This document shows, piece after piece, positions 57,148 through 64,000 of a DNA stretch of 64,000 nt. The notes below the pieces were generated by a model that saw nothing but the letters and a program-made list of their open reading frames with translations, ran no database searches and was not told the origin of the DNA. The position numbers and the translations under genes were made by a program. How positions within the stretch are numbered: the first letter of the stretch is position 1; each line of letters begins with the position of its first letter. Source of the DNA: Polaromonas sp. (lineage in GTDB: Bacteria > Pseudomonadota > Gammaproteobacteria > Burkholderiales > Burkholderiaceae_C); contig NZ_JABBPE010000004.1 in NCBI RefSeq assembly GCF_012927455.1, forward strand, positions 92,218 to 156,217, written 5' to 3'.

Positions 57148-57161
57148 TGATAAATTTATCA
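57148..57161. promoter_or_regulatory. A/T-rich palindrome upstream of flhDC
   Basis: TGATAAATTTATCA is a perfect 14-bp palindrome about 150 bp before the flhD start, in an A/T-rich block. flhDC is a typical target of many regulators, so an operator is plausible, but nothing identifies the protein. Confidence 0.35.
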
Positions 57162-57225
57162 TTTATTTACAACTAAGCCACAGATTCGCAGATTTGATTG
57201 GACAAATGACAACACTTGATTCAGA

Positions 57226-57537
57226 TCAAATTTCCGCGCGCATCTCGCAGGCCGGCCCGCCTTCCAGCTGGTACAGCCAGGCCAGCACTTCGGCGACGGC
57301 GACATACAGTTGCGCGGGAATCTGGGCGTCCAGGTTGACATTCATGAGCAGCTTCACCAGGTCGGGCGAGGCGTGCACATACAAACCACTTTCACGGGCG
57401 CGCCGAACAATCGAGTCAGCCACCGCGCCGTAACCCTTGGCCACGACAATCGGCGCCCTGTCCTTGGCCGCGTAGGAAATCGCAACGGCGCTGGGCCTGT
57501 CGGGCGGCGATCCGTCGGGCAGGGTGGGGTCAGCCAT
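57226..57537 (-). CDS. FlhB C-terminal-like export switch protein
   Basis: 103 residues corresponding to only the cytoplasmic C-terminal domain of FlhB (SAVAISYAAKDRAPIVVAKGYGAVADSIVRRARESGLYVHASPDLVKLLMNVNL). The NPTH autocleavage motif and the membrane part are missing: the expected NPTH site is replaced by PSAVAIS. Stand-alone proteins of this type (FlhX/FhlB-like) accompany FliK-like genes in many flagellated bacteria and can partly substitute for the cleaved FlhB domain. It overlaps the fliK gene by 8 bp. Confidence 0.82.
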   Translation of the reverse strand: MADPTLPDGSPPDRPSAVAISYAAKDRAPIVVAKGYGAVADSIVRRARESGLYVHASPDLVKLLMNVNLDAQIPAQLYVAVAEVLAWLYQLEGGPACEMRAEI

Positions 57538-58660
57538 TGTGGGTAGCCTCGTCTTTCGTGCCTGCCGGCACGGCCGGCTCCGGCGCCAGCGCCCCTACCC
57601 AGACGCCCTTCAGTTGCAGCCCCAAAGCGGCAAAGCGCGCCGGCAGTTCATGGCGTTCGTTGCCCAGCAAGGCCACCGTGCCGTTTTCGCTGGCGGACAG
57701 CTGCAACTGCAGCGTGTTGCCGACCAGGCTCAAACGCACTTCAACGTCCTTCAACTCGGGCAGGCGCAGGGCCAGGCGCGTGCTCCAACTGCGCTGCGGC
57801 GCTTCGCCAGCGGCACGATCATCGGGCTCTTGCTGAATCTCCCAGTCCATAGGCGTGCCCGGCCAGGCTTCGCCGCCCCAGCGAAACACCGGCTGCGCCA
57901 GCAGTTCGAGTTGCTGGCGCACCAGTGCCACGGCATCGGCATGCACGCCCGCAGGAACCAGTGCGCTGCTGCGCGCCGCGTCCACGGCGCTGGCGCCAAG
58001 CGTTTTCAGGCTGCGTTCTTGCCCGTCCGGATCCTGCAGCGACGCCGCCTCGCTTTCTGGCGTCTCGGCCGGGCTGCTTTCCAACGAATTTCCCAACGCG
58101 GCTTCCAGGGCGCTTTCCAGCGAATTTTTCGGCATGCCTTCCGGCAGCGCGACCTCACTACCGACTGCGGCGGCTGCAACGGCGGCACCCGCTGCAAGCG
58201 CTATGGGAAGGCCGGCCTGCGGTTCTTGCATCAGCTGCGCCAGCGTGCGCGTGCCGGCGGCAAATTGCTGCAGATGCGATTCGTAAAACAGGCCGGAGTT
58301 GTCCACGGTATGCGCCAGGGTCGCCGCCAGCAGCGGGGCCATCGGCGGCTGGCGCAGCGGCCACAGCGCCTGGGCGCCCAAGATTTTTGAAGTGGGGCTG
58401 GCGGGCAGATCCAGAATCACACTGAGCGCGCGAGCCGCCGGACTCAGCGTGACGGCCTCGCTGGCAGTTGCCACAGTTGCAGGTGGGGAAGTGCGGCCAC
58501 GCGCAGCCCCGGCAAACAGTCCGACATCGAGTTGCTGCTGAAGCGCGGCGCGCGAGGGCATACGAATGTCGTTGCCGATCGGCTCCGCATGGGTGACGGC
58601 CCCCGGCCCGGCGATGGCGGGCTGCGCCTTGAGCGGCAGCACCGGGACCAGGCCGCTCAT
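57530..58660 (-). CDS. fliK: FliK-type flagellar hook-length control protein
   Basis: 376 residues, Ala- and Pro-rich and low in complexity for the first two thirds, then a C-terminal Flg_hook domain (KDVEVRLSLVGNTLQLQLSASENGTVALLGNERHELPARFAALGLQL) typical of FliK. This domain would signal the export specificity switch to FlhB. The short FlhB-like protein encoded next, with an 8-bp overlap, may be its partner. The start ATG overlaps the fliT stop (atga). Because no hook genes are near, this may be a second, FliK-like paralogue rather than the main ruler. Confidence 0.78.
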   Translation of the reverse strand: MSGLVPVLPLKAQPAIAGPGAVTHAEPIGNDIRMPSRAALQQQLDVGLFAGAARGRTSPPATVATASEAVTLSPAARALSVILDLPASPTSKILGAQALWPLRQPPMAPLLAATLAHTVDNSGLFYESHLQQFAAGTRTLAQLMQEPQAGLPIALAAGAAVAAAAVGSEVALPEGMPKNSLESALEAALGNSLESSPAETPESEAASLQDPDGQERSLKTLGASAVDAARSSALVPAGVHADAVALVRQQLELLAQPVFRWGGEAWPGTPMDWEIQQEPDDRAAGEAPQRSWSTRLALRLPELKDVEVRLSLVGNTLQLQLSASENGTVALLGNERHELPARFAALGLQLKGVWVGALAPEPAVPAGTKDEATHNG

Positions 58661-59001
58661 GACAGCAAATCAGTGCCCTGGCTGTAAGCCGACTGAAGGC
58701 TTTGCTGCTGCTCCATACTCCGGAGCATTGCCCCCAACTGCGACAGCTGCGGCATGACAATGCTCGAAATTTCGGCGTGGTTGGAATTGATGCGGCCCAG
58801 CAAGCGGTACTTGCGCTCCGCCTGCGCCTCATCCAGCGCCATCAGCGGCTCAATCACCCGCAGCCTATCGACCGTGGCGCTGTATTGCGCTTCCAGCGCC
58901 GGCAGCGCGCCCCACTGACCCGCGCGCGCGAGCTCCAGCATGCGCTCGGTCAGCGGAGAAATCTGCTCGTAGCAGTGCATGACTTCACTTTGAGAACACA
59001 T
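58657..59001 (-). CDS. fliT: FliT-like flagellar export chaperone
   Basis: 114 residues from the ATG of MCSQSEVMHCYEQISPLTERML. A ggag Shine-Dalgarno lies 8 bp upstream, which favours this start over the track start at 59040. It is all helical (LARAGQWGALPALEAQYSATVDRLR; SMEQQQSLQSAYS). FliT binds FliD and, in enterics, FlhC. The sequence itself is weakly conserved, so the call leans on its position directly after fliS. The spacing to fliS is one base. Confidence 0.75.
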   Translation of the reverse strand: MCSQSEVMHCYEQISPLTERMLELARAGQWGALPALEAQYSATVDRLRVIEPLMALDEAQAERKYRLLGRINSNHAEISSIVMPQLSQLGAMLRSMEQQQSLQSAYSQGTDLLS

Positions 59002-59002
59002 A

Positions 59003-59479
59003 TCAGGCTCCAATGGAAAAACGGGCGGTCGAAGTAACAACTGACGCTTCTGGCGCCAATCGGGTTTTATTGGGATCGATCTCGCGCCACGCCGAGCTGA
59101 TGTTGTCTAACAGCCTGTCTGCCTCGTCAAGCAGCGCCGGATCATTGCGCAGGTTGGCATATATCAGGCGCTGGGCGATGTAGTCGTACAGCGCTGAAAG
59201 ATTAGCGATGAGTTCAGCGCCCTCTTGACCACCCGCCCCCGCGTCCAGGCTGGCTTTCAATCCGTTGTCCACGATATTGATAGCCTTGGAAATCGCTTGG
59301 CCCTTGGCCGCGATTTCTTTGTTTTCCATATGGTGACGCGCCATGGTGATGGCGGTTTTAGCGCCATCAAACAGCATAGTGATGAGCTGGTGCGGCGATG
59401 CGCTCATGGCGCCGCTTTCCTGGCCCATTTTTGTGTAGGCACTGGCGCCGGGATTGTAGGAGTGAGCGGGTGTGTACAT
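59003..59479 (-). CDS. fliS: FliS flagellin export chaperone
   Basis: 158 residues: SAYTKMGQESGAMSASPHQLITMLFDGAKTAITMARHHMENKEI, then ISKAINIVDNGLKASLD and LSALYDYIAQRLIYANLRND. This is the conserved four-helix FliS core that binds the C-terminal helix of flagellin. The C-terminal extension of about 20 residues is variable. It lies 11 bp after fliD. Confidence 0.93.
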   Translation of the reverse strand: MYTPAHSYNPGASAYTKMGQESGAMSASPHQLITMLFDGAKTAITMARHHMENKEIAAKGQAISKAINIVDNGLKASLDAGAGGQEGAELIANLSALYDYIAQRLIYANLRNDPALLDEADRLLDNISSAWREIDPNKTRLAPEASVVTSTARFSIGA

Positions 59480-59490
59480 TAAATTTTTGC

Positions 59491-60870
59491 TTATTTTTTG
59501 CTTGCGTTCATGGAATTGAATTGCGCTGTCAGATAGCTACTGGTCGAATTCATACTAGACATCATGATGTCCAATTGTGTGAACTGGGCTTTGTAGCGCG
59601 CCACCGTGGCATCGATTCGCGTGCTCATCGCCTCGTATTGCTTGTCTAGCCGTTTGAGAGAGCCCGTCAAACCGTCAGCCGCCGCCGTCAAAGCACCGCC
59701 GGTTGCGGTAAAACCCAGCGCCAGCACAGACAACTGCTTCCCATAACCCGCCGTGTCGGTTGCCGTGCCGGCAAACAGTTTGGCCACCCCGTCCATGTTG
59801 CTATTGAGAGCTGCGTCCAGCTTGGTGGAGTCAACCGCCAGTGTGCCGTCTTTTTGAAACGACACGCCGATATTCGACAGCATCGTGAAATCGCCTGTCG
59901 TACCGCTTTGGGGCGAGGTCAGCGCTGTACGGAGTTGAACCTGGAGGTTGCGCAGCGTTGAATCACCTGTCAAGGCAGATCCTTTTTGGGCGTCTGCGTT
60001 GTAGTTTGTCAGCGTCTTTCCGGTACTCAGCAAACTGTTGTAGCTGGCAACAAAGGCATTGATGGCAGATGCCACGCTGGACGTATCACGCGCTACCGTC
60101 AGCGTGCTGTCACCGGGCTTGACCAGGGTGAGCGTTACGCCCTGCAGGGACTCGGACACGGTATTGGTCGCGCTGGTGATGGGCAGGCCATTCACGGTAA
60201 GTGTGGCATTTTTTGCGGGAGCCGTTTCCGTCATGGTTACCGGGTCAGTGGTGTTGTGATTCATCAGGGTTTTCAAGGCGGCATCGCCCGTCACCGTGAT
60301 TTTCATGCTCGACGCCTCACCCGTTTTACTCGACACCAAAACCAGCCTAAATGGTTTAGCACCGCCATCATTCACGATGCTCGCCGTAACACCCACATCC
60401 TTGGTAGCGTTGATGGCATCGCGAATGCCTTCCAGGGTACTGTTAGCGCCAATGGTGACGTCAATGGCGCCACCACTGCCAATCTGAAAATTAACGGTGC
60501 CGCTACCGACGGCTGCGGTCGCGCTGGTCTGCCCAGAAGTCGCCAGCGACTGCGCTTGCGCAAGCTGGGTCACATTGATCGCGTAGCTGCCCGCCACCGC
60601 CGTGGTTTCAGCGCTGGCGGTCAGGACCGTTGTAAAACTCGATGCGGCTTTTACGCCCTGAAAAAGGCCCAGGCTGGACAACTTGGCAGACGCTGACTGG
60701 AGCGCGCCTAGCGAATTTTGCAGCGTGCCATAGGCCGACAGCTTGGTGGTGTAGCTCGCCGCTTTGGCGTCCAGCGCCCGCAGAGGCAGCTTTTCCGCAG
60801 TGGTCAGCTGTGCCAGCAAGCTGCTCAGTTCGAGGTTGGACCCCACCCCCAGACTTGAAATTGACGCCAT
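59491..60870 (-). CDS. fliD: FliD flagellar filament cap protein
   Basis: 459 residues: the conserved N-terminus ISSLGVGSNLELSSLLAQLTTAEKLPL (coiled-coil D0/D1), a Ser/Thr-rich variable middle, and the C-terminal coiled coil (SLKRLDKQYEAMSTRIDATVARYKAQFTQLDIMMSSMNSTSSYLTAQF). It caps the filament and promotes flagellin insertion. It lies 22 bp after flaG in the flaG-fliD-fliS-fliT order, typical of beta- and gammaproteobacteria. Confidence 0.94.
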   Translation of the reverse strand: MASISSLGVGSNLELSSLLAQLTTAEKLPLRALDAKAASYTTKLSAYGTLQNSLGALQSASAKLSSLGLFQGVKAASSFTTVLTASAETTAVAGSYAINVTQLAQAQSLATSGQTSATAAVGSGTVNFQIGSGGAIDVTIGANSTLEGIRDAINATKDVGVTASIVNDGGAKPFRLVLVSSKTGEASSMKITVTGDAALKTLMNHNTTDPVTMTETAPAKNATLTVNGLPITSATNTVSESLQGVTLTLVKPGDSTLTVARDTSSVASAINAFVASYNSLLSTGKTLTNYNADAQKGSALTGDSTLRNLQVQLRTALTSPQSGTTGDFTMLSNIGVSFQKDGTLAVDSTKLDAALNSNMDGVAKLFAGTATDTAGYGKQLSVLALGFTATGGALTAAADGLTGSLKRLDKQYEAMSTRIDATVARYKAQFTQLDIMMSSMNSTSSYLTAQFNSMNASKK

Positions 60871-60892
60871 GATGCTTCCTAATTCGTTCTTG

Positions 60893-61261
60893 TCAGACCT
60901 TTTGGCTCACCAAAAGACCCTGCAATTTGTCCAGCGCTTTGGAGAAGCGCACCACCTCTTCCGTAGGCATCTGTCGTATCACCTCGCCGCTCTCCACGTC
61001 CACCACCTTGGTGACCATGGTGTGGGCCTCCTTGTCAAACTCGAACTGCACGCCTATGGAGGCCAGCTTCAGGCTTTGGTTGATCTCAGCCAGCGCGGAA
61101 TTCAGCTGGGTGCTAGTGGCCTCGGCCGATTGCTTCTCGCGCACCGGTTCGGGAGCCGGCGCTGGTCGCGCCACGGGCAGCGCGGCCGGCAGGTCCGCGG
61201 CGGCCCGGCGCAGCGCGCTGGCCGGGTTGGCCGAAAAGGCACTGACTGAAGAAACTGTCAT
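60893..61261 (-). CDS. flaG: FlaG flagellar protein
   Basis: 122 residues: a low-complexity Ala/Pro N-terminus, then INQSLKLASIGVQFEFDKEAHTMVTKVVDVESGEVIRQMPTEEVVRFSKALDKLQGLLV, the FlaG core. FlaG influences filament length in several bacteria, and its exact action is unclear. It is placed 119 bp downstream of fliC in the direction of transcription and may be partly co-transcribed with it. Confidence 0.9.
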   Translation of the reverse strand: MTVSSVSAFSANPASALRRAAADLPAALPVARPAPAPEPVREKQSAEATSTQLNSALAEINQSLKLASIGVQFEFDKEAHTMVTKVVDVESGEVIRQMPTEEVVRFSKALDKLQGLLVSQKV

Positions 61262-61332
61262 GGCACTGTCTCCTGAGAACTCGCTAGGGAGTCCCCCCTG
61301 TGTGGTCCAAGCGGGACTGCTTAACGCTCTTC

Positions 61333-61370
61333 GTAGGTCGGGTTAGCCTAAAGGGCATCACCCGACCTAT
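61333..61370. repeat. Family C inverted repeat after fliC
   Basis: TAGGTCGGGT ... ACCCGACCTA: perfect 10-bp arms around 16 bp, in the 119-bp fliC-flaG gap. It has no T run, but the hairpin could attenuate transcription between flagellin and the downstream chaperone genes. Confidence 0.55.
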
Positions 61371-61380
61371 TCGTTTTCGC

Positions 61381-63048
61381 TTAACGCAGCAGCGACAACA
61401 CGCCTTGCGTCGACTGGTTGGCCTGGGCCAAGACAGAGGTACCAGCCTGTTGCAGGATGTTCGCGCGCGTCATGTTCGACACCTCAGTCGCGTAGTCTGC
61501 GTCTTCAATGCGTGAGCGTGAAGAAGTCAGGTTGGTAATGGTGGTGCCAAGGTTGGAGATCACCGAGTCAAAACGGTTTTGCACCGCACCGAGTGCGCCG
61601 CGCAGTTTGTCCACTTTTGACAGGGCTGCGTCCAGAGCTTTCAGTGGATCAGCAGTTGCCGTGGCATTGCTGACAGCCTTCGTGGTGAGCTTGCCTGCGT
61701 TGGCGTAAATCGTTTCAGCGAATGCGTTCGTGACGCTGCCATTGCTGTTTGCGAAAAGTGTCTCAGCAGTATTGGCCGTCAACTTGCCGTTGAGATCAAT
61801 ATTTGCGGTTGCTCCACCAGTAGTCATTGTCACTGCACCAGTGGTGACGGCAACCGAGTAGTTATCAGCTGTGCTAGCACTAGAGCCGTCTTGATCAACG
61901 GTGTATGCAAGTCCATTGACCTTTGACTGCAGTGCAGCATCCGTGATCTTGTCGTTGGTGACGTTAAACGCATTGCTAGCAGCAGCTGTATAGAGCGTTC
62001 CGGTAGCGCCGCCAATTCTGATGGTGTCAGCGACCTGCATACCTTTTGCTGCGTCTGTCAGGTCCGCGAGCGTGGCAAGCGTTGAAGCAGAGCCGGTCTT
62101 AGTCAAATTCTTGGTGGCATCAAGGTAAAGTAAAGAGCCGTCGTTCGCATCGGTAATTGCACCGGCGCTGTCAATTTTTACGTCTTGGCTTTTTGAGCCA
62201 ATCGTCACAGTTGCTGTAATGCTTCCGCCAGCAGCTGGTTTCAGCGATGCAATCGAGTTGGCGTTCGAACGACCAGTCTCGTCAAAGCTGAAGTTGCTAT
62301 TTGCCGTGCTTTTTGTGTAAGTAATGGAAGCGGCAGTCGCAACAACCTTGCCACCGTTGGCAATGCCGGCAAACACATCGCTGCCTTTTGCCGCATCAGC
62401 AGCGCCATAGCTACGGGTATAGGTTTGTGTGCCATTGGCGCTGACTCCACCAGATTTTCCGAAGCCGCTTACGGCCAAATCGGTAGCACTTGCGGCTGTG
62501 TTTTTCGTACCTGTGCCGTCCACGTTAAAGCCGGTCAAACCCAGCGTTTTGGCACTGATTTCTTGCAGATCAATATCGATCTTCTCGCCGTCATTGGCAC
62601 CAACTTGCACAGTCAGCTTGCCGGCCGATGAGGAAAGAACCTTGACGCCGTTGAAGTCGGTCTGCTGCGAAGTACGGTCGATTTCTTGCAGACGCTGGGT
62701 AATTTCAGCCTGGATTGAAGACTTGTCAGCATCGGAATTGCTGCCGTTGGCCGATTGCACGGCCAGTTCACGAATGCGCTGCAGGTTGGTGTTGACTTCG
62801 CCCAATGCGCCTTCAGTGGTTTGCGCAAGCGAGATGCCGTCGTTGGCGTTGCGCGAAGCTTGCGTCAGGCCCTTGATGTTGGCGGTGAAGCGGTTGGCAA
62901 TCGCCTGGCCGGCAGCGTCGTCCTTGGCGCTGTTGATGCGCATGCCGGAAGACAGGCGCTGGATCGCGGTATTCAGCGCGCCCTGCGATTTGTTCAAGTT
63001 GTTCTGCGTGAGCAACGAGAGCGAGTTGGTGTTGATGACTTGGCCCAT
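61381..63048 (-). CDS. fliC: Flagellin
   Basis: 555 residues. D0/D1 ends are textbook: MGQVINTNSLSLLTQNNLNKSQ, LSSGMRINSAKDDAAGQAIANRF and LAQTTEGALGEVNTNLQRIRELAVQ at the N-terminus, and RGALGAVQNRFDSVISNLGTTITN, RIEDADYATEVSNMTRANILQQ and ANQSTQGVLSLLR at the C-terminus. The variable D2/D3 part (about 175-440) is Ser/Thr/Ala/Gly-rich and has a lower GC content than neighbouring genes, as is usual for surface-exposed flagellin. Secreted through the flagellar export gate with FliS. A sigma-28 promoter is visible upstream. Confidence 0.96.
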   Translation of the reverse strand: MGQVINTNSLSLLTQNNLNKSQGALNTAIQRLSSGMRINSAKDDAAGQAIANRFTANIKGLTQASRNANDGISLAQTTEGALGEVNTNLQRIRELAVQSANGSNSDADKSSIQAEITQRLQEIDRTSQQTDFNGVKVLSSSAGKLTVQVGANDGEKIDIDLQEISAKTLGLTGFNVDGTGTKNTAASATDLAVSGFGKSGGVSANGTQTYTRSYGAADAAKGSDVFAGIANGGKVVATAASITYTKSTANSNFSFDETGRSNANSIASLKPAAGGSITATVTIGSKSQDVKIDSAGAITDANDGSLLYLDATKNLTKTGSASTLATLADLTDAAKGMQVADTIRIGGATGTLYTAAASNAFNVTNDKITDAALQSKVNGLAYTVDQDGSSASTADNYSVAVTTGAVTMTTGGATANIDLNGKLTANTAETLFANSNGSVTNAFAETIYANAGKLTTKAVSNATATADPLKALDAALSKVDKLRGALGAVQNRFDSVISNLGTTITNLTSSRSRIEDADYATEVSNMTRANILQQAGTSVLAQANQSTQGVLSLLR

Positions 63049-63145
63049 GGTATGGCTCCTGTGTACTAAGGTTGAAGGACTCGGCTAACTTGCCGTCACG
63101 CTGGCCTTGTCTGTTGGAACAGTCTGCAAGCCACCGTTATTTAAG

Positions 63146-63173
63146 TTATCGGCCGGATGTATCAAAACCTTTA
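63146..63173 (-). promoter_or_regulatory. Sigma-28 (FliA) promoter of fliC
   Basis: On the minus strand: TAAAGGTTT, 11 bp, then GCCGATAA. The -10 element is a perfect match to the FliA consensus and the -35 (TAAAGTTT) has one inserted base. The element ends about 98 bp before the fliC ATG. Confidence 0.82.
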
Positions 63174-63449
63174 GGGTTGTAAGCAGATATTTTTCACTTT
63201 TCGAAGTTCATCTGTTTACTTCAGTTGTTTCATCGACTTCTTTGACTTCGTAGCTTTGCTTTTTTGCCGCCCGGCGAAGACAAGGCCGGCGGAAATCAGG
63301 CTGCGCTCCCGGAGCATTTTTTACAATTTCCAGCATAGCAAGCTAAGCGCTGCTCACATGCCGACAACTGACGGCAAAAATGGGGGCTTTTCTTGCGGTC
63401 CCGGTTGCGGGGTTGCGACTTGGACAGACTCGCTCCAGGAAAAAATAGT

Positions 63450-63496
63450 GCTGCAGCCCAATAGACATGGGCGCAAGCAGCTATTGATAACGTAGC
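63450..63496 (+). repeat. Dispersed repeat family A, copy 7
   Basis: gctgcagcccaatagacatg, ggcgcaagcagctattgata and acgtagc. This is one of the best-conserved copies in its middle block (gggcgcaagcagctatt). Confidence 0.75.
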
Positions 63497-63697
63497 AGAT
63501 AGCGCCATATCAACCGGCAGCGCCAGCCCATGTCTCGTTTCGGTCAGGACCGCAAGCGTGGTAACAGACGGCGCGCAACCATGGCGCTCACTGACGTGAA
63601 AGCGAACTTTTTTTTGAGCACGGGCGGGATGTCAGCCAGCGTTCCTAAGTTCACGCAGGCCCTGAAAATTTGGCGCGTTTAGGGTTCGATGGAATAC

Positions 63698-63745
63698 GGC
63701 TGCAGGCCAATGACTGCGCACGCTGACAGCTATTGAATTAATAGC
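63698..63745 (+). repeat. Dispersed repeat family A, copy 8 (degenerate)
   Basis: ggctgcaggccaatgactgc, gcacgctgacagctattgaa and ttaatagc. The ends are conserved, including the palindrome identical to copy 1, and the centre has diverged. Confidence 0.65.
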
Positions 63746-63913
63746 GTATTGGGTTTGCAGGGCTGGGCTGGGCTGGCCGGGGTAGTCCAGCTTTGGCTGG
63801 TTGGGCACCCATTTCGCTGCAGTGCAAAACCCCGAACCCTCCGGGGGCGAGTCATAGCTCGGCGAATTTGGGCTCTGACTCCAAAAACCCGGATCCAGAC
63901 TGCGGGTCGCTTT

Positions 63914-63958
63914 TGGGTGTTCGCATAACTTCGCTTTGCGAAGTTATGCGAACACCCA
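63914..63958. repeat. Perfect 21-bp inverted repeat with 3-nt loop
   Basis: Arms beginning tgggtgttcgcataacttcg and ending in its exact complement around TTT. No open frame depends on it. It could be a very strong hairpin/terminator or the end of a mobile element lying to the right of the window. Confidence 0.85.
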
Positions 63959-63977
63959 TCACGAGAACTTTGCTTAC

Positions 63978-63999
63978 TTTCTTTGGCGAAGCAAAGAAA
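63978..63999. repeat. Short inverted repeat at the window edge
   Basis: TTTCTTTG-gcgaag-CAAAGAAA. The ctttctttggcgaagcaaag motif is one I associate with widespread repeats in Burkholderiales and other GC-rich genomes. The element may continue beyond the window. Confidence 0.5.
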
Positions 64000-64000
64000 A

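Larger units (their letters stand above)
63174..63913. other. Gene-free region upstream of fliC
   Basis: No frame here looks like a gene. The two track ORFs are short and run across repeats. The stretch holds two family A copies 200 bp apart, a short ggctgggctg direct repeat near 63760, and ordinary sequence between. Confidence 0.6.

Noticed and set aside
63256-63508. Short ORFs upstream of fliC
   Set aside because: They run through a family A repeat and lack ribosome binding sites and family resemblance.
1-64000. tRNA, rRNA or prophage genes
   Set aside because: No cloverleaf-like sequences, rRNA motifs, integrases or phage structural proteins were noticed in either strand.

Overview
The window reads as a chromosomal piece of a Burkholderiales betaproteobacterium, most likely Comamonadaceae (Polaromonas/Rhodoferax-like). 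The basis is the gene content (DUF3567, DUF1840, TctC/Bug proteins, a 2-aminobenzoyl-CoA monooxygenase/reductase cluster, an flhDC-motAB-cheA locus), the high GC, and dispersed repeats of a type I associate with that family. No database search was possible. Family names rest on motifs and overall resemblance seen in the translations.

Left part (1-16.4 kb): ordinary chromosomal and redox genes. They are a DUF3108 protein that enters from outside the window, DUF3567, a SCO protein next to a Tat-type multicopper oxidase, a histidine-kinase remnant, an AbrB-family membrane protein, a ChaN-like lipoprotein, a class III aminotransferase, purU, a LysR regulator, a lone receiver domain and a pseudouridine synthase. 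A respiratory group follows: a PQQ-type sugar dehydrogenase, a small cytochrome c, a copper nitrite reductase fused to cytochrome c, and a small secreted Cys protein. A perfect FNR-like palindrome precedes the nitrite reductase.

Middle part (16.4-38.4 kb): aromatic-acid uptake and catabolism. A Crp/Fnr regulator diverges from an operon with an acyl-CoA synthetase, a complete branched-chain-type ABC importer (LivG-H-M, binding protein, LivF) and a phenylacetate-CoA-ligase-like enzyme. Next comes a decayed metal locus: a HupE/UreJ remnant, a frameshifted anchor protein, an intact His-tailed MFS exporter and a divergent CsoR/RcnR repressor with a G-tract operator. After a Bug protein and DUF1840 comes a 2-aminobenzoyl-CoA-type cluster: the FMO-OYE fusion, MarR, enoyl-CoA hydratase, acyl-CoA dehydrogenase, aryl-CoA ligase, thioesterase and RidA. 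From MarR onward the genes are mostly joined by 4-bp or 1-bp stop/start overlaps.

Right part (38.4-63 kb, all minus strand): motility and chemotaxis. In transcription order it runs fliC, flaG-fliD-fliS-fliT-fliK-flhB-like, flhD-flhC-motA-motB-cheA, one chemoreceptor, cheW, then six more chemoreceptors. Five receptors share an almost identical stretch of about 430 bp in the signalling domain, and the other two share the protein sequence with more nucleotide changes. This points to concerted evolution by gene conversion. cheR, cheB, cheD, cheY and cheZ are absent from the window.

The most unusual features are (a) dispersed repeats embedded in frame in coding sequence, with three elements inside the 2-aminobenzoyl-CoA monooxygenase/reductase gene alone, (b) the homogenised chemoreceptor array with visible mosaic boundaries, and (c) a RidA-family enamine deaminase in a pathway whose known intermediate is an enamine. 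The right 0.95 kb is gene-poor and rich in repeats.
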